This document shows positions 53,309 to 61,812 of a DNA stretch of 64,000 bases, piece by piece. The translations under genes were made by a program, and so were the position numbers. The notes under the pieces are model-generated. The model had not been told where the DNA came from and did no database searches. It worked only from the letters and a program-made list of their open reading frames with translations. Source of the stretch: Vibrio algarum (GTDB taxonomy: Bacteria > Pseudomonadota > Gammaproteobacteria > Enterobacterales > Vibrionaceae). How positions within the stretch are numbered: position 1 is the first letter of the stretch; every line of letters starts with the position of its first letter. Location of the stretch: assembly GCF_028204155.1 (NCBI RefSeq), contig NZ_JAQLOI010000003.1:1116001-1180000 (forward strand). Reading direction: 5' to 3'.

Positions 53309-54940
53309 ATGTCAGACTCTCGTTTATCCTTTATTCCCATTTTGAAACAGTATTACCAACATGCTTACGAATTAGCAAAAGGGCCGGGTAGTCCTTTATT
53401 AGCTGATGGCATCGAAGTAAGAACATCATCGCCAGCACATTGGTGTTATCCCGATGGCCATACAGCGCCGATGAGCAATTTTGCTAGCCAACAAAATTTT
53501 ATTCGCGGATTGATTGCATTAGAGGTTGTTACGGGGGAGGCGAAGTTTAAACATCAAGCAATCGAAACTGTTCAATATTTTTTAAATCATTACGTTGACA
53601 GTGAAAGCGGTCTATTTCACTGGGGTGGCCACCGGTTTGTTAATTTATTATCGGGCCAGATAGAAGGCCCCGCGAGTAAAGAGTGTGTACATGAACTTAA
53701 ACATCATTTTCCATTTTACGATTTGTTGCATGAAGTAGAACCGACGAAGACCGAGAGGTTTTTACGTGGTTTTTGGCAATCGCACATCAGTAATTGGGAA
53801 ACATTGGATTTAAGTCGACATGGTGAATATGGAAAAGAGTGTCCAGAGAATGTATTCCAGCAGTTTGAACCCAAACCCGTTGTTGACCCAGAAAAGTGGC
53901 CTGAATTACCGCAGACCGTTGGCCTCACTTTTGTAAATGCATCGACTGACTTGATTTACGCTGCGTGTTATTACTATAAATATACCTCTGATGTAGATGC
54001 TAAAAAATGGGCTAAGCATTTATACAGACAATTTGTTCTTGCTAGAAACCCACATACTGGTATGCCGGTTTATCAGTTCTCTTCTCCATTACAAAGAGAA
54101 CCTGTCCCAACGGATGATAAAATCACTTTTTCTTGGTTTGGTGATCGTGCAAAACGACAATTTGGCAAAGAATTTGGAGAAATAGCGAAAGAGGCTAATG
54201 CGTTATTTAGAGACTGTTGGCCTGTTGTCGTTGATAATCCGATGGCTATTTTAGAGTGTGCCGAACTTACTCAAGACACTGACATGGCACTTTGGGCTGT
54301 CGAAGGGATAAAAGCTTACTTCAAATACGCATGGGACGAACAAAAGAATCAAATTCTGCCTATGTGGAATGATGGTGTTGATTTGAGTGGTTTGACATTT
54401 AAACGTGACGGTTATTATGGGAGTAAAGGAACGCAACTTTCGCCTCAGAAAAACGATCCGGCTTATCTTCTTACCCTTGTTCGCGCTTGTGCAAATTCAA
54501 CAGATAAGGCGTTGCGTGAGCTTACCGTAAAAATGTTTAAACGTTTTGGTTTAGGTGATCTTCATCCAGAAACGTTAAAGCCAAATACGTTGTCTTCAGA
54601 GACTGAGATCGCATCACCATATCTCGTGTTTGCGCTATTAGAATTGATAGAACTAACAGGAACTCGTGAGTTCTTAGCACTAACGCAAGTCGTTGGGGAA
54701 AACCTATTAAGAACTCATTATCACTTCGGCTTTTTTATTCCCAGCGAGAAGCATAAATACGCACGGCTTGATGATCCCATTCCTTATGCACTTATCGCGA
54801 TAGAGGCCGCTAATCAAGGACAGTATCAGAAAATTCCGATTGCGATATCTACGGGAGGGTACTTGCATGGAGATCAAAGTATCGATGGTAAAGAGAAGGT
54901 TGTATACGACTATGAAGTGGTATACAACCAGATAGTTTAA
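53309..54940 (+). CDS. pelW: Cytoplasmic pectate disaccharide-lyase (PL2)
   Basis: A 543-residue PL2 pectate lyase, the size of Dickeya PelW. It is an (alpha/alpha)-barrel exo-type lyase that cuts oligogalacturonides by beta-elimination, releasing unsaturated digalacturonate for Ogl. Seen in the sequence: SSPAHWCYPDGHTAPMSNFASQQNF, HWGGHRFVNL, CVHELKHHFPFYDLL (His and Glu positions that bind the metal in PL2), and GFFIPSEKHKYARLDDPIPYALIAIE. There is no signal peptide, as in PelW. The ATG at 53309 follows TTGGAG; an earlier TTG start is possible. Confidence 0.93.
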   Translation: MSDSRLSFIPILKQYYQHAYELAKGPGSPLLADGIEVRTSSPAHWCYPDGHTAPMSNFASQQNFIRGLIALEVVTGEAKFKHQAIETVQYFLNHYVDSESGLFHWGGHRFVNLLSGQIEGPASKECVHELKHHFPFYDLLHEVEPTKTERFLRGFWQSHISNWETLDLSRHGEYGKECPENVFQQFEPKPVVDPEKWPELPQTVGLTFVNASTDLIYAACYYYKYTSDVDAKKWAKHLYRQFVLARNPHTGMPVYQFSSPLQREPVPTDDKITFSWFGDRAKRQFGKEFGEIAKEANALFRDCWPVVVDNPMAILECAELTQDTDMALWAVEGIKAYFKYAWDEQKNQILPMWNDGVDLSGLTFKRDGYYGSKGTQLSPQKNDPAYLLTLVRACANSTDKALRELTVKMFKRFGLGDLHPETLKPNTLSSETEIASPYLVFALLELIELTGTREFLALTQVVGENLLRTHYHFGFFIPSEKHKYARLDDPIPYALIAIEAANQGQYQKIPIAISTGGYLHGDQSIDGKEKVVYDYEVVYNQIV

Positions 54941-54956
54941 GAAATCACTAGAATCA

Positions 54957-54995
54957 GCTTTTAATGTATTGATGAAGTTCAGTACATTAAAAGCT
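54957..54995. terminator. Bidirectional hairpin between pelW and kduI
   Basis: Perfect 13-bp inverted repeat AGCTTTTAATGTA / TACATTAAAAGCT around a 13-nt loop between convergent genes. Confidence 0.75.
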
Positions 54996-55018
54996 TGCTT
55001 TATAACAGGCTGGGAAAG

Positions 55019-55855
55019 CTATTTAATCTCATTCATATCGACAAAATCCATGTCATCAAATGTTTGGTTTTCACCGAGCATGCCCCATACAAAGCTATAG
55101 TTTGCCGTACCGCAACCAGAATGAATAGACCAACTTGGTGAAAGGACCAACTGCTTATTTCGGACAATAATATGTCGTGTTTCGCTCGGCTCACCCATGA
55201 AATGAAAAACGACTTGATCCGGTTTCACATTAAAATAAAGGTAGGCTTCCATCCTTCTTTCATGAGTGTGAGCTGGCATCGTATTCCATACACTCCCAGG
55301 CTCTAAATGCGTTGCTCCCATGCATAACTGACAAGTTGGTAATACATCAGGATGAAGATATTGATTGATAACACGAGCATTAGAATTTTCAGAAGAGCCT
55401 AGTTCTACCACTTTGGCTTCGGAGCGGCGAATAAGGCGCGAAGGATAAGTCTTATGCGCGGGAGCACTCAAACAATATAGAGATGTATGCTTATCGGTTA
55501 AAGAGACAAATTCAATATCCTGTTCGCCTTTTCCTAAATACAGCGCATCAAGAGGTTCGAGGATATATGTTTGTTGTTTACAGCGAACCTCTGCTTTTTC
55601 ACCTAAATTAATAATACCGAGTTCTCTTCTTTCGAGGAAGGAATCAGTACCAAACGCTTTGTCATTGATGTGATCGTTTAGTGCTAATACTTCTGTGGAA
55701 GCACTGACGCCCAGAGCTACGACGCGATCGATATGGCTATATACGACGCAAATGTCATCAGGTTTAAAAAGTGCCTCAGTTAAGAACTCTTGTCTTAGCC
55801 TTGTCGTATCATATAGCTTGGTATCTACAGGATTATTGTTATAGTTAATAAACAT
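55019..55855 (-). CDS. kduI: 5-keto-4-deoxyuronate isomerase
   Basis: A 278-residue cupin enzyme of the same length as E. coli KduI. It converts 5-keto-4-deoxyuronate (DKI) to 2,5-diketo-3-deoxygluconate, the substrate of KduD. The zinc-binding segment TMPAHTHERRMEAYLYF and the later His in SPSWSIHSGCGTANYSFVWGM are intact. The ATG at 55855 (MFINYNN) has GGAGA upstream, so the ATG at 55882 is not used. A KdgR-like box lies 94 bp upstream. Confidence 0.95.
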   Translation of the reverse strand: MFINYNNNPVDTKLYDTTRLRQEFLTEALFKPDDICVVYSHIDRVVALGVSASTEVLALNDHINDKAFGTDSFLERRELGIINLGEKAEVRCKQQTYILEPLDALYLGKGEQDIEFVSLTDKHTSLYCLSAPAHKTYPSRLIRRSEAKVVELGSSENSNARVINQYLHPDVLPTCQLCMGATHLEPGSVWNTMPAHTHERRMEAYLYFNVKPDQVVFHFMGEPSETRHIIVRNKQLVLSPSWSIHSGCGTANYSFVWGMLGENQTFDDMDFVDMNEIK

Positions 55856-55948
55856 GTGGGTCTCCGTTATTGCATTTAACACTTTGGTTACATATGGTTA
55901 AAATTACTTACATTTTTATTTTTAATAATATGGTGGTACCTAATTAAA

Positions 55949-55966
55949 AATAAAACGTCGTTTCTT
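55949..55966. promoter_or_regulatory. KdgR-box-like site before kduI
   Basis: AATAAAACGTCGTTTCTT fits the KdgR form AATRAAAYNNYRTTTYATT at almost all positions. It lies upstream of the kduI start. Confidence 0.65.
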
Positions 55967-56023
55967 GTTGGTGTGATTTATTTTAAATAATAGGGTTTGT
56001 GTCAAGAGGTTTTTAGAAGAGAT

Positions 56024-56061
56024 CTGAAGATGAAACAGCTCGAAAGTTGTTTTATCTTCAG
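56024..56061. terminator. Hairpin after yhcH-like gene
   Basis: CTGAAGAT / ATCTTCAG stem with an extended partly paired interior (GAAACA / TTGTTT). The run of A lies on the plus-strand side after the stem, so its strength for the leftward transcript is uncertain. Confidence 0.4.
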
Positions 56062-56079
56062 AAAAAATTGCGCGGTTAC

Positions 56080-56544
56080 TCAACTAAAAATACTTACTGG
56101 TGCTTTGATGACGGCCTTTTTGATTCTGGTGGGGGTGCTAATCGCACACATTGGTCTATGAATTTGGTTAGGGTAGAAAAGTGCAAAGTCACCAGGTCTT
56201 AAGTCAACAAAGTTTTCGTTTTTCACATCTTCAATGAAAAGAACGTCGTCCTTTAGTTTACTTAGCGAGGCAAAATTATCATCAAGGTCATTAGAATATC
56301 CGATGCGTTCTTCGCCTTCTAAAAGAATTTGAATATCAATGTATTTCTTATGAATTTCAGCCTTTCTTTGATCCGTTTTTTCCGTGTCACCAGTTGCTAG
56401 AATGACAAACACTCTGTCATCGGAAAGGGTAAATCTACCTTCATCATTATTCGCCGCTATTATCACTGCCTCGTTGATCCATTTGCGCACAACAGTATAG
56501 ACGAACGGAGCTAGTGATAATTTGTTTACGTTTCCAAATAACAT
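56080..56544 (-). CDS. YhcH/YjgK/YiaL-family cupin protein
   Basis: A 154-residue DUF386 beta-barrel protein. Family hallmarks EIHKKYIDIQILLEGEERIGY and RPGDFALFYPNQIHRPMC are clear; the metal-binding His and Glu positions are present. Such proteins are found in sialic acid and uronate operons and are proposed mutarotases or isomerases of unusual sugars. It is the third gene of kdgK-eda-yhcH (15-bp gap), which suggests a role on a pectin-derived monosaccharide. Confidence 0.85.
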   Translation of the reverse strand: MLFGNVNKLSLAPFVYTVVRKWINEAVIIAANNDEGRFTLSDDRVFVILATGDTEKTDQRKAEIHKKYIDIQILLEGEERIGYSNDLDDNFASLSKLKDDVLFIEDVKNENFVDLRPGDFALFYPNQIHRPMCAISTPTRIKKAVIKAPVSIFS

Positions 56545-56559
56545 AATCAGCCTTTGTAT

Positions 56560-57183
56560 TTATTGAAGGATTCCAGCCACTTCAGCGACCAATTGTCCTA
56601 ACTCTTCCCATTTGTCATTTTCAATTAAATCGTTAGGAATCATCCATGTACCACCGCAAGCAAGTACCGTCGGAATAGAAAGGTAGTCATTAACATTTTT
56701 AGGGTTAACACCACCTGTCGGCATGAATTTAATTGGGTAAACAGCTGATAGTGCTTTTAACATTGCGACACCACCTGAAGGCTCGGCTGGGAAAAACTTT
56801 AATGTGTCTAATCCCATCTCCATCGCTTGTTCGACTAGGCTCGGGTTGTTAATACCTGGAATAATTGGCATGCCGCGTTGTTGACAGTATTTGACGGTAG
56901 TAGGGTTAAAACCAGGGCTAACAATAAAATCAACTCCGGCATCAATCGCTTGGTCGACTTGAGTGCTTGTTAATACTGTTCCTGCCCCGATAAGCATATC
57001 CGGGAAAGCCGCGCGCATATTTTTTATTGCTTGTGCGGCCTGCTCCGTTCTGAAGGTAACTTCCGCACAAGGTAAACCGTTTTCTACTAATACTTGCGCA
57101 AGTTTCGCTGCTTTTTCTGCATCATTGATGGCGATAACGGGAACGACTTTAATAGCCTGTAATTGTTTATTTAATGTGTTCAC
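56560..57183 (-). CDS. eda: KDPG (KHG) aldolase
   Basis: A 207-residue class I aldolase that splits 2-keto-3-deoxy-6-phosphogluconate into pyruvate and glyceraldehyde 3-phosphate. The base Glu in AEVTFRT (about 43), the glycine-rich GAGTVL, Arg in NIRAAFPD-type region, and the Schiff-base Lys in TLKFFPAEPSGG (about 131) are all visible. It lies 11 bp after kdgK in one operon and completes KDG use. Confidence 0.95.
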   Translation of the reverse strand: MNTLNKQLQAIKVVPVIAINDAEKAAKLAQVLVENGLPCAEVTFRTEQAAQAIKNMRAAFPDMLIGAGTVLTSTQVDQAIDAGVDFIVSPGFNPTTVKYCQQRGMPIIPGINNPSLVEQAMEMGLDTLKFFPAEPSGGVAMLKALSAVYPIKFMPTGGVNPKNVNDYLSIPTVLACGGTWMIPNDLIENDKWEELGQLVAEVAGILQ

Positions 57184-57194
57184 AAATTTGCTCC

Positions 57195-58121
57195 TTATAA
57201 AGTAGGCGTCATATTTTTAGGAATGACAGCACCACGATGTTGAATGACGGTCCCTGCAACTTTATGTCCAGCAAGAGCAGACTCTTTTTTTGAACCGCCA
57301 AGGATTCGTTTCGCTAGGTATCCGGCGCTGAATGAATCACCCGCGGCCGTGGTATCAATAATGTTAGTGATTTGACTCGCAGGTACTTCGGTTAATTGAT
57401 TGTCTGAAATAACAAAACATGCTTCTGCACCACGTTTGATAACAATTTCCTCAACACCGAACGACTGCGTTCTAGAAATTGAATCTTGCTCGTTTTTGTC
57501 ACCCCAAAGCATGACTTCGTCGTCGTAGGTTAGAAAAGCAATATCAGTAAGTGCTAAAATTTCTCTATACCATTCTTGCGCTTCTTGAATCGAGCCCCAT
57601 AACGCAGGTCTATAATTATTATCAAACGCAATCATAGTGCCTTGTGCTTTGCAAAGCTTAAGCGTTTTGATAAGCGTTTGTCGGCAGTCATCTGGTAAAA
57701 TTGCAAGGCTTATTCCACTAAGATAGATAAGCTGGTGGCTTGATAAGTTTTCTACCAGTTCGTCAATACTCTGGTCTCTTAGCCAAAATTTCGCCGCTGA
57801 CTCGTTACGCCAGTAGTAAAAGTTGCGTTCACCATCAGGTGCAGTCTCTATCGCATAGATACCAGGAACTCGGTTTTCTACTTGATGAACTAATTGCGTA
57901 TCCAGATTTTCATCACGCCACTGAGCAAGCATATCTGAACTAAAAGGGTCACTACCAAGCCCGGTTACATAGGACGTAGTAATGTTTGAAGGATAGGTTA
58001 AACGAGATAAATAGACAGCGGTATTAAGCGTATCACCACCAAAGCCTTGTTCTAAGCCTTGAGCTGTTTTACGAAGCTCCACCATACATTCGCCAATGAT
58101 GGCTACACGGTTGATATTCAT
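57195..58121 (-). CDS. kdgK: 2-keto-3-deoxygluconate kinase
   Basis: A 308-residue PfkB-family kinase that phosphorylates KDG to KDPG. The N-terminal GECMVELR, GGDTLNTAVYLSRL, the YYWRNESAAKF lid region typical of KDG kinase and the catalytic DTTAAGDSFSAGYLA are present. It is the meeting point of the uxa and kdu routes. First gene of kdgK-eda-yhcH. Confidence 0.94.
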   Translation of the reverse strand: MNINRVAIIGECMVELRKTAQGLEQGFGGDTLNTAVYLSRLTYPSNITTSYVTGLGSDPFSSDMLAQWRDENLDTQLVHQVENRVPGIYAIETAPDGERNFYYWRNESAAKFWLRDQSIDELVENLSSHQLIYLSGISLAILPDDCRQTLIKTLKLCKAQGTMIAFDNNYRPALWGSIQEAQEWYREILALTDIAFLTYDDEVMLWGDKNEQDSISRTQSFGVEEIVIKRGAEACFVISDNQLTEVPASQITNIIDTTAAGDSFSAGYLAKRILGGSKKESALAGHKVAGTVIQHRGAVIPKNMTPTL

Positions 58122-58208
58122 AGAAAGGTACTCTAGTTTTGTTAGATAGAATCTTGATAAGACGACCTTGAGATAATAAGTACAGTAAGTCAGTCAAATT
58201 TTAAAAAA

Positions 58209-58232
58209 TGCCAGCCTATTTCTAGGCTGGCA
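58209..58232 (-). terminator. Terminator of the kduD-rpiB-like operon
   Basis: Perfect 10-bp stem TGCCAGCCTA / TAGGCTGGCA, 4-nt loop, with six T residues on the minus strand after the stem. It separates the kduD operon from kdgK. Confidence 0.9.
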
Positions 58233-58275
58233 AAATGTTAGACTGCTTCCCCGACAAAGGCAGCCACAACAAGAA

Positions 58276-58917
58276 CTAAGCTAAAAGTTCTTTAATATAG
58301 TCAGCGATCTCTGGAACTTGACAGTTCTCAGCGAAACAAGATTTAAAGCGCTCACCTGATACTGCGGTCTTAACAAGTTCTTGATCCATTGCACGAAGTG
58401 TGTCTAAGTAACTGTCTTTTACAACAGCACCTTTAACATCATTAAGAATGGCTGCGTTACGTTGCTGAGGCTCAGCTCTTTCTAGCGGATATCCTTGACC
58501 ACGCTCTCCTGTTGTAAAGGCTTTTTCGAATATATAGCGTACGTTCAATTCTGCGCCCCAACCGAAGCCTTTAGCAAATGCTAAAGATAAAGCGTTACCA
58601 TTGTTAATTTGGTTAAACAAGAACGCATCGGATGGGTCTAGGCAGTATCCACAAACAATATTTGGATGAATATTTAGCGACATCATTGCACCTTGGCCAG
58701 TACCGCAACCCGTGACAACAAAATCAACTGCTTTTGAGTTAATTAGAATGCTTGCCATAATTCCCAGGTGGATATAGGTTAGGTGATGGTCATTCTCGTC
58801 AGACATCCCAACGTTATAAACCGAATCACCTTGTGCTGAGACAACATGATTAAGTTCGCTCAACACCGCCGCATTTTTACCGGCTTGGCTGTTTTCCATC
58901 ATTAATGCAATTTTCAT
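58276..58917 (-). CDS. RpiB/LacA/LacB-family isomerase-like protein
   Basis: A 213-residue protein of the RpiB/LacAB sugar-phosphate isomerase fold: MKIALMMENSQAGKN at the N-terminus and the active-site Cys loop VTGCGTGQGAMMSLNI (Cys about 72), followed by NNGNALSLAFAKGFG, which corresponds to the HNDANVL region of RpiB. It is about 60 residues longer than RpiB, with an extra C-terminal helical part. It is the last gene of kduD-ygjV-kdgF, so it probably acts on a ring form of a keto-deoxy uronate rather than on ribose 5-phosphate, but its reaction is not known to me. Confidence 0.75.
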   Translation of the reverse strand: MKIALMMENSQAGKNAAVLSELNHVVSAQGDSVYNVGMSDENDHHLTYIHLGIMASILINSKAVDFVVTGCGTGQGAMMSLNIHPNIVCGYCLDPSDAFLFNQINNGNALSLAFAKGFGWGAELNVRYIFEKAFTTGERGQGYPLERAEPQQRNAAILNDVKGAVVKDSYLDTLRAMDQELVKTAVSGERFKSCFAENCQVPEIADYIKELLA

Positions 58918-58970
58918 TTTTAATTCCTTACGGATAATCCGCGAGTTTCAATTAGTAGAATAATCGTTTT

Positions 58971-59291
58971 CTAAACAAAATCTTTACGCATGGGAGTGAA
59001 ATTATCTAGCAGTACACCGGCCTTTAGGCAGCGGCATCCATGCATAACGTTTGGTTCTTTATAGAGAGTATCTCCGGCTGAAACAATTTTTGTCTCTTCG
59101 CCGATGGTGAATTCAAATTCACCAGAAAGAACATAAGTGATCTGTTCATGAGGGTGGTTGTGCATAGCACCTATCGCCCCATTTTCAAAGTAAACTTCGA
59201 CGGTCATTATGCTCTCGCTGTAAGCAAGAATTTTACGAGAAACGCCTTCACCCAGGTCTTCTAGAGGTATTTCTTTATTGAAAATAAACAT
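58971..59291 (-). CDS. kdgF: Cupin protein KdgF
   Basis: A 106-residue single cupin. KdgF speeds conversion of unsaturated galacturonate monomers to the linear ketone form (DKI) used by KduI. The metal-binding set His44, His46, His48, Gln50 (HNHPHEQ) and His84 (NVMHGC) is intact and C-terminal FTPMRKDF matches the family. It is in the kduD operon, 27 bp from the YgjV-like gene. Confidence 0.9.
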   Translation of the reverse strand: MFIFNKEIPLEDLGEGVSRKILAYSESIMTVEVYFENGAIGAMHNHPHEQITYVLSGEFEFTIGEETKIVSAGDTLYKEPNVMHGCRCLKAGVLLDNFTPMRKDFV

Positions 59292-59318
59292 TTATCTTCC
59301 TAAGTTAATTTAGTCGAA

Positions 59319-59834
59319 TCAGTACACAGCTACGTTTTTATTCTTAATTTTAACGAGCCGATATATTGTAATGATGTTCATTGTTAATACGCTGACTTCA
59401 AGCATGACCCCGCCATAAGAACCAATGATAATATTGTTAATAAGCCAACAGCACGCGCCAACAATAAAACAAAGCCTCATTTGGATGCCTTGAAATGCAA
59501 ACACTGCCAAGGTGCCTATCATCGTCCCAACGATTGGAAACAACGTCCACCACTCTTCCGCAAGATAAAGCCCTAAACCTAAACCTAAAACGACAAAAAA
59601 TGCAGCTACCTTTTTTGACGATGTGTAAATGGACGTCCCAGTTCGTATTGCCGATAATAAGGCGGCAAGCGCAGACATTATCGATCCCAAAAGTATGTAA
59701 TGTACAAGGTGATTAATGTTAAATATCAACATCAACACTTTTAATTTCCGGTCATCTTTTTGGTAGAAGGTTGAAACTCCTAACGCGAAGCTGACAAAAC
59801 CAAGTAGTTGGCCTAACGATAAGTCTAGATTCAT
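59319..59834 (-). CDS. YgjV-family inner-membrane protein
   Basis: A 171-residue membrane protein with about six hydrophobic helices. It matches the pattern of E. coli YgjV (183), which lies next to uxaCA there: LGQLLGFVSFALGVSTFYQKDDRKLK, HYILLGSIMSALAALLSAIRTGTSIYT, and CCWLINNIIIGSYGGVMLEVSVLTMNIITIYR. The recurrence next to uronate genes in two organisms suggests a membrane role in uronate use, possibly transport, but the function is unknown. The ATG at 59834 has a strong AAGGAG site; an earlier ATG at 59858 is less likely. Confidence 0.82.
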   Translation of the reverse strand: MNLDLSLGQLLGFVSFALGVSTFYQKDDRKLKVLMLIFNINHLVHYILLGSIMSALAALLSAIRTGTSIYTSSKKVAAFFVVLGLGLGLYLAEEWWTLFPIVGTMIGTLAVFAFQGIQMRLCFIVGACCWLINNIIIGSYGGVMLEVSVLTMNIITIYRLVKIKNKNVAVY

Positions 59835-59842
59835 TTTTCTCC

Positions 59843-60604
59843 TTAACGAGCTAACCAACCGCCGTCAACAGCAATGGTATAGCCATTAATATAATCAGCG
59901 GCACTTGACGCTAAGAATACGCATGGGCCAGCAACATCTTCAGGCGTTCCCCAACGATCGGCTGGAATTCGCTCTAAAATAGCGTTGTTTCGTTCTTTGT
60001 CTGCGCGTAATGCTTCAGTATTGTTGGTTGCCATGTAGCCAGGAGCAATTGCATTAACATTGATATTGTTGCTTGCCCACTCGTTAGCCATCGCACGAGT
60101 GATGCCCATAACAGCACTTTTTGAAGCCGTATAAGAAGGAACACGGATCCCACCTTGATAAGAAAGCATAGACGCGATATTAATAATTTTTCCGCCATTG
60201 CCTTGAGAAATAAACTGTTTAGCCACAGCCTGAGACATAAAGAAGACAGTTTTTGAGTTGATGTTCATCACGTCATCCCAGTTTTGTTCGGAGAATTCAA
60301 TAGCGTCTTCTCTACGAATAATTCCAGCGTTGTTAACCAGAATATCTATTTGACCAAATTCAGTTAAAGCTTGGTCAATAATAGCGGGAATGTCTTCTTG
60401 TTTTAGAAGATTGGCGCGAACATCGAGAAATGTGTGACCAGCCGACTCCATCTTTTCAATGGTATCTGATGGTTCAATATAGTTAACACCTACAATTTTG
60501 CACCCAGCTTGAGCAAGACCCAATGCCATGCCTTGGCCTAAACCTGTGTCACATCCAGTTACTATTGCTACTTTGCCTTTCAAATTAAATGAATCAAGAA
60601 TCAT
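59843..60604 (-). CDS. kduD: 2-dehydro-3-deoxy-D-gluconate 5-dehydrogenase (SDR)
   Basis: A 253-residue short-chain dehydrogenase of the same length as E. coli KduD. It reduces 2,5-diketo-3-deoxygluconate to KDG. TGCDTGLGQGMALGLAQAG is the nucleotide site, NNAG and catalytic Ser...YTASK (Ser about 145, Tyr about 158, Lys about 162) are present, and it ends YTIAVDGGWLAR. First gene of kduD-ygjV-kdgF-rpiB-like, with a KdgR box about 110 bp upstream. Confidence 0.96.
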   Translation of the reverse strand: MILDSFNLKGKVAIVTGCDTGLGQGMALGLAQAGCKIVGVNYIEPSDTIEKMESAGHTFLDVRANLLKQEDIPAIIDQALTEFGQIDILVNNAGIIRREDAIEFSEQNWDDVMNINSKTVFFMSQAVAKQFISQGNGGKIINIASMLSYQGGIRVPSYTASKSAVMGITRAMANEWASNNINVNAIAPGYMATNNTEALRADKERNNAILERIPADRWGTPEDVAGPCVFLASSAADYINGYTIAVDGGWLAR

Positions 60605-60864
60605 GAGATTTTCCTCGATGCCGTATGTGCATCTTATTTATGTTAGTGTCAGAAGAATATTTCCTTTGATGTAGAAAGCTTACCAATAAAATATATGCAA
60701 ATGCAAATTAAAAATGAAATGACGTTTCAAAAAAATGACTCAGATCGTGGTTTCATCATACAAATGTGATGTGTTCATATTTTTTAAAAAGCTATTTTGA
60801 AAATTGTGGTACATTTAGATGGGCTCGGTATAATGAAAACACAATAAAAAAGAAGGTTTGATTA
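60605..60864. promoter_or_regulatory. Divergent kduD / kdgR promoter region
   Basis: The 260 bp between divergent kduD and kdgR contain the KdgR-box-like site at 60713-60729 and AT-rich promoter-like sequence for both genes. Confidence 0.6.
60713..60729. promoter_or_regulatory. KdgR-box-like site before kduD and kdgR
   Basis: AATGAAATGACGTTTCA matches the KdgR form AATRAAAYNNYRTTTCA at every position. It is the best box in the window and lies in the shared kduD/kdgR promoter region, so it may give repression and autoregulation. Confidence 0.75.
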
Positions 60865-61647
60865 ATGGCAAAATCGACACAACCGGAAGCTGTCTCTTCG
60901 GTTTTAAAAGTTTTCAGCATACTTGAGGCGTTAGGGCAGCAAAAAGAAATTGGCGTTTCAGAACTTTCACAACGTTTGATGACCTCTAAAGCAACCACGT
61001 ATCGTTTTTTGCAAACCATGAAGTCTCAAGGGTATGTTTCCCAGGAAGGTGAAGCGGATAAATATTCTCTCACGCTTAAAATGTTCGAGCTAGGTGCGAA
61101 GTCGTTAGAATATGTCGATATTATCGCGTTAGCTGAAAAGCAAATGAGGTATATCTCTGAGCAAACCAACGAAACGATACACCTTGGTGCCTTAGATGAA
61201 GGCTCTATAATCTACATCCATAAGATTGATTCCAGTTACAGTTTGCGTATGCATTCTAGAGTCGGTCGTCGCAATCCTCTTTATACAACTGCGATTGGTA
61301 AGGTATTACTATCTGGCCATACGGAAGAGTTTGTACGTGATGCATTGCATGATGTCGAATTTAAAAAGAGCACAGATAAAACGTTAGAAAATGTGGAGCA
61401 ACTATTGGCTGAGCTAGAAACGGTCAAACAGCAACATTACGCGGAAGATAACGAAGAGCAAGAACCTGGTTTATATTGCGTAGCAGCGCCAATCTATGAT
61501 CGCTTCGGTAATATTGTCTACGGGGTTTCTATCTCTTTTCCAACGATGCGTTTTGATAACAAACGTAAGTCGTTTTATGTAAACCTTTTGCAAGAAGCGG
61601 GTAGAAACATATCAGAGCAACTTGGATTCCATGATTACCCAATTTAA
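60865..61647 (+). CDS. kdgR: Pectin-catabolism repressor, IclR family
   Basis: A 260-residue IclR-family repressor matching KdgR of Dickeya and E. coli. The winged-helix part reads SSVLKVFSILEALGQQKEIG and GVSELSQRLMTSKATTYRFL; the effector domain has ETIHLGALDEGSIIYIHKID, RVGRRNPLYTTAIGKVLLS, and GLYCVAAPIYDRFGNIVYGVSISFP. KDG is the known inducer of KdgR. Divergent from kduD; it most likely controls the KdgR boxes noted here. Confidence 0.94.
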   Translation: MAKSTQPEAVSSVLKVFSILEALGQQKEIGVSELSQRLMTSKATTYRFLQTMKSQGYVSQEGEADKYSLTLKMFELGAKSLEYVDIIALAEKQMRYISEQTNETIHLGALDEGSIIYIHKIDSSYSLRMHSRVGRRNPLYTTAIGKVLLSGHTEEFVRDALHDVEFKKSTDKTLENVEQLLAELETVKQQHYAEDNEEQEPGLYCVAAPIYDRFGNIVYGVSISFPTMRFDNKRKSFYVNLLQEAGRNISEQLGFHDYPI

Positions 61648-61672
61648 CTTTTTTCGTCATATCATCAGAAAG

Positions 61673-61698
61673 TAATGCTTCGATAGCGTCGAAGCGTT
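61673..61698 (+). terminator. Hairpin after kdgR
   Basis: Stem TAATGCTTCGA / TCGAAGCGTTA with one mismatch-type pair, 26 bp past the kdgR stop, followed by a T-rich segment. Confidence 0.6.
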
Positions 61699-61812
61699 AC
61701 CTTTATTCAATATCATTCTTTTTTCTCTCATTGAATTGGTTTATCCCTAATTATTTACTACGAGTAGTAGAATAATGGGCAATTATGGTCGATCTATTAT
61801 CAAGGATGAGTC

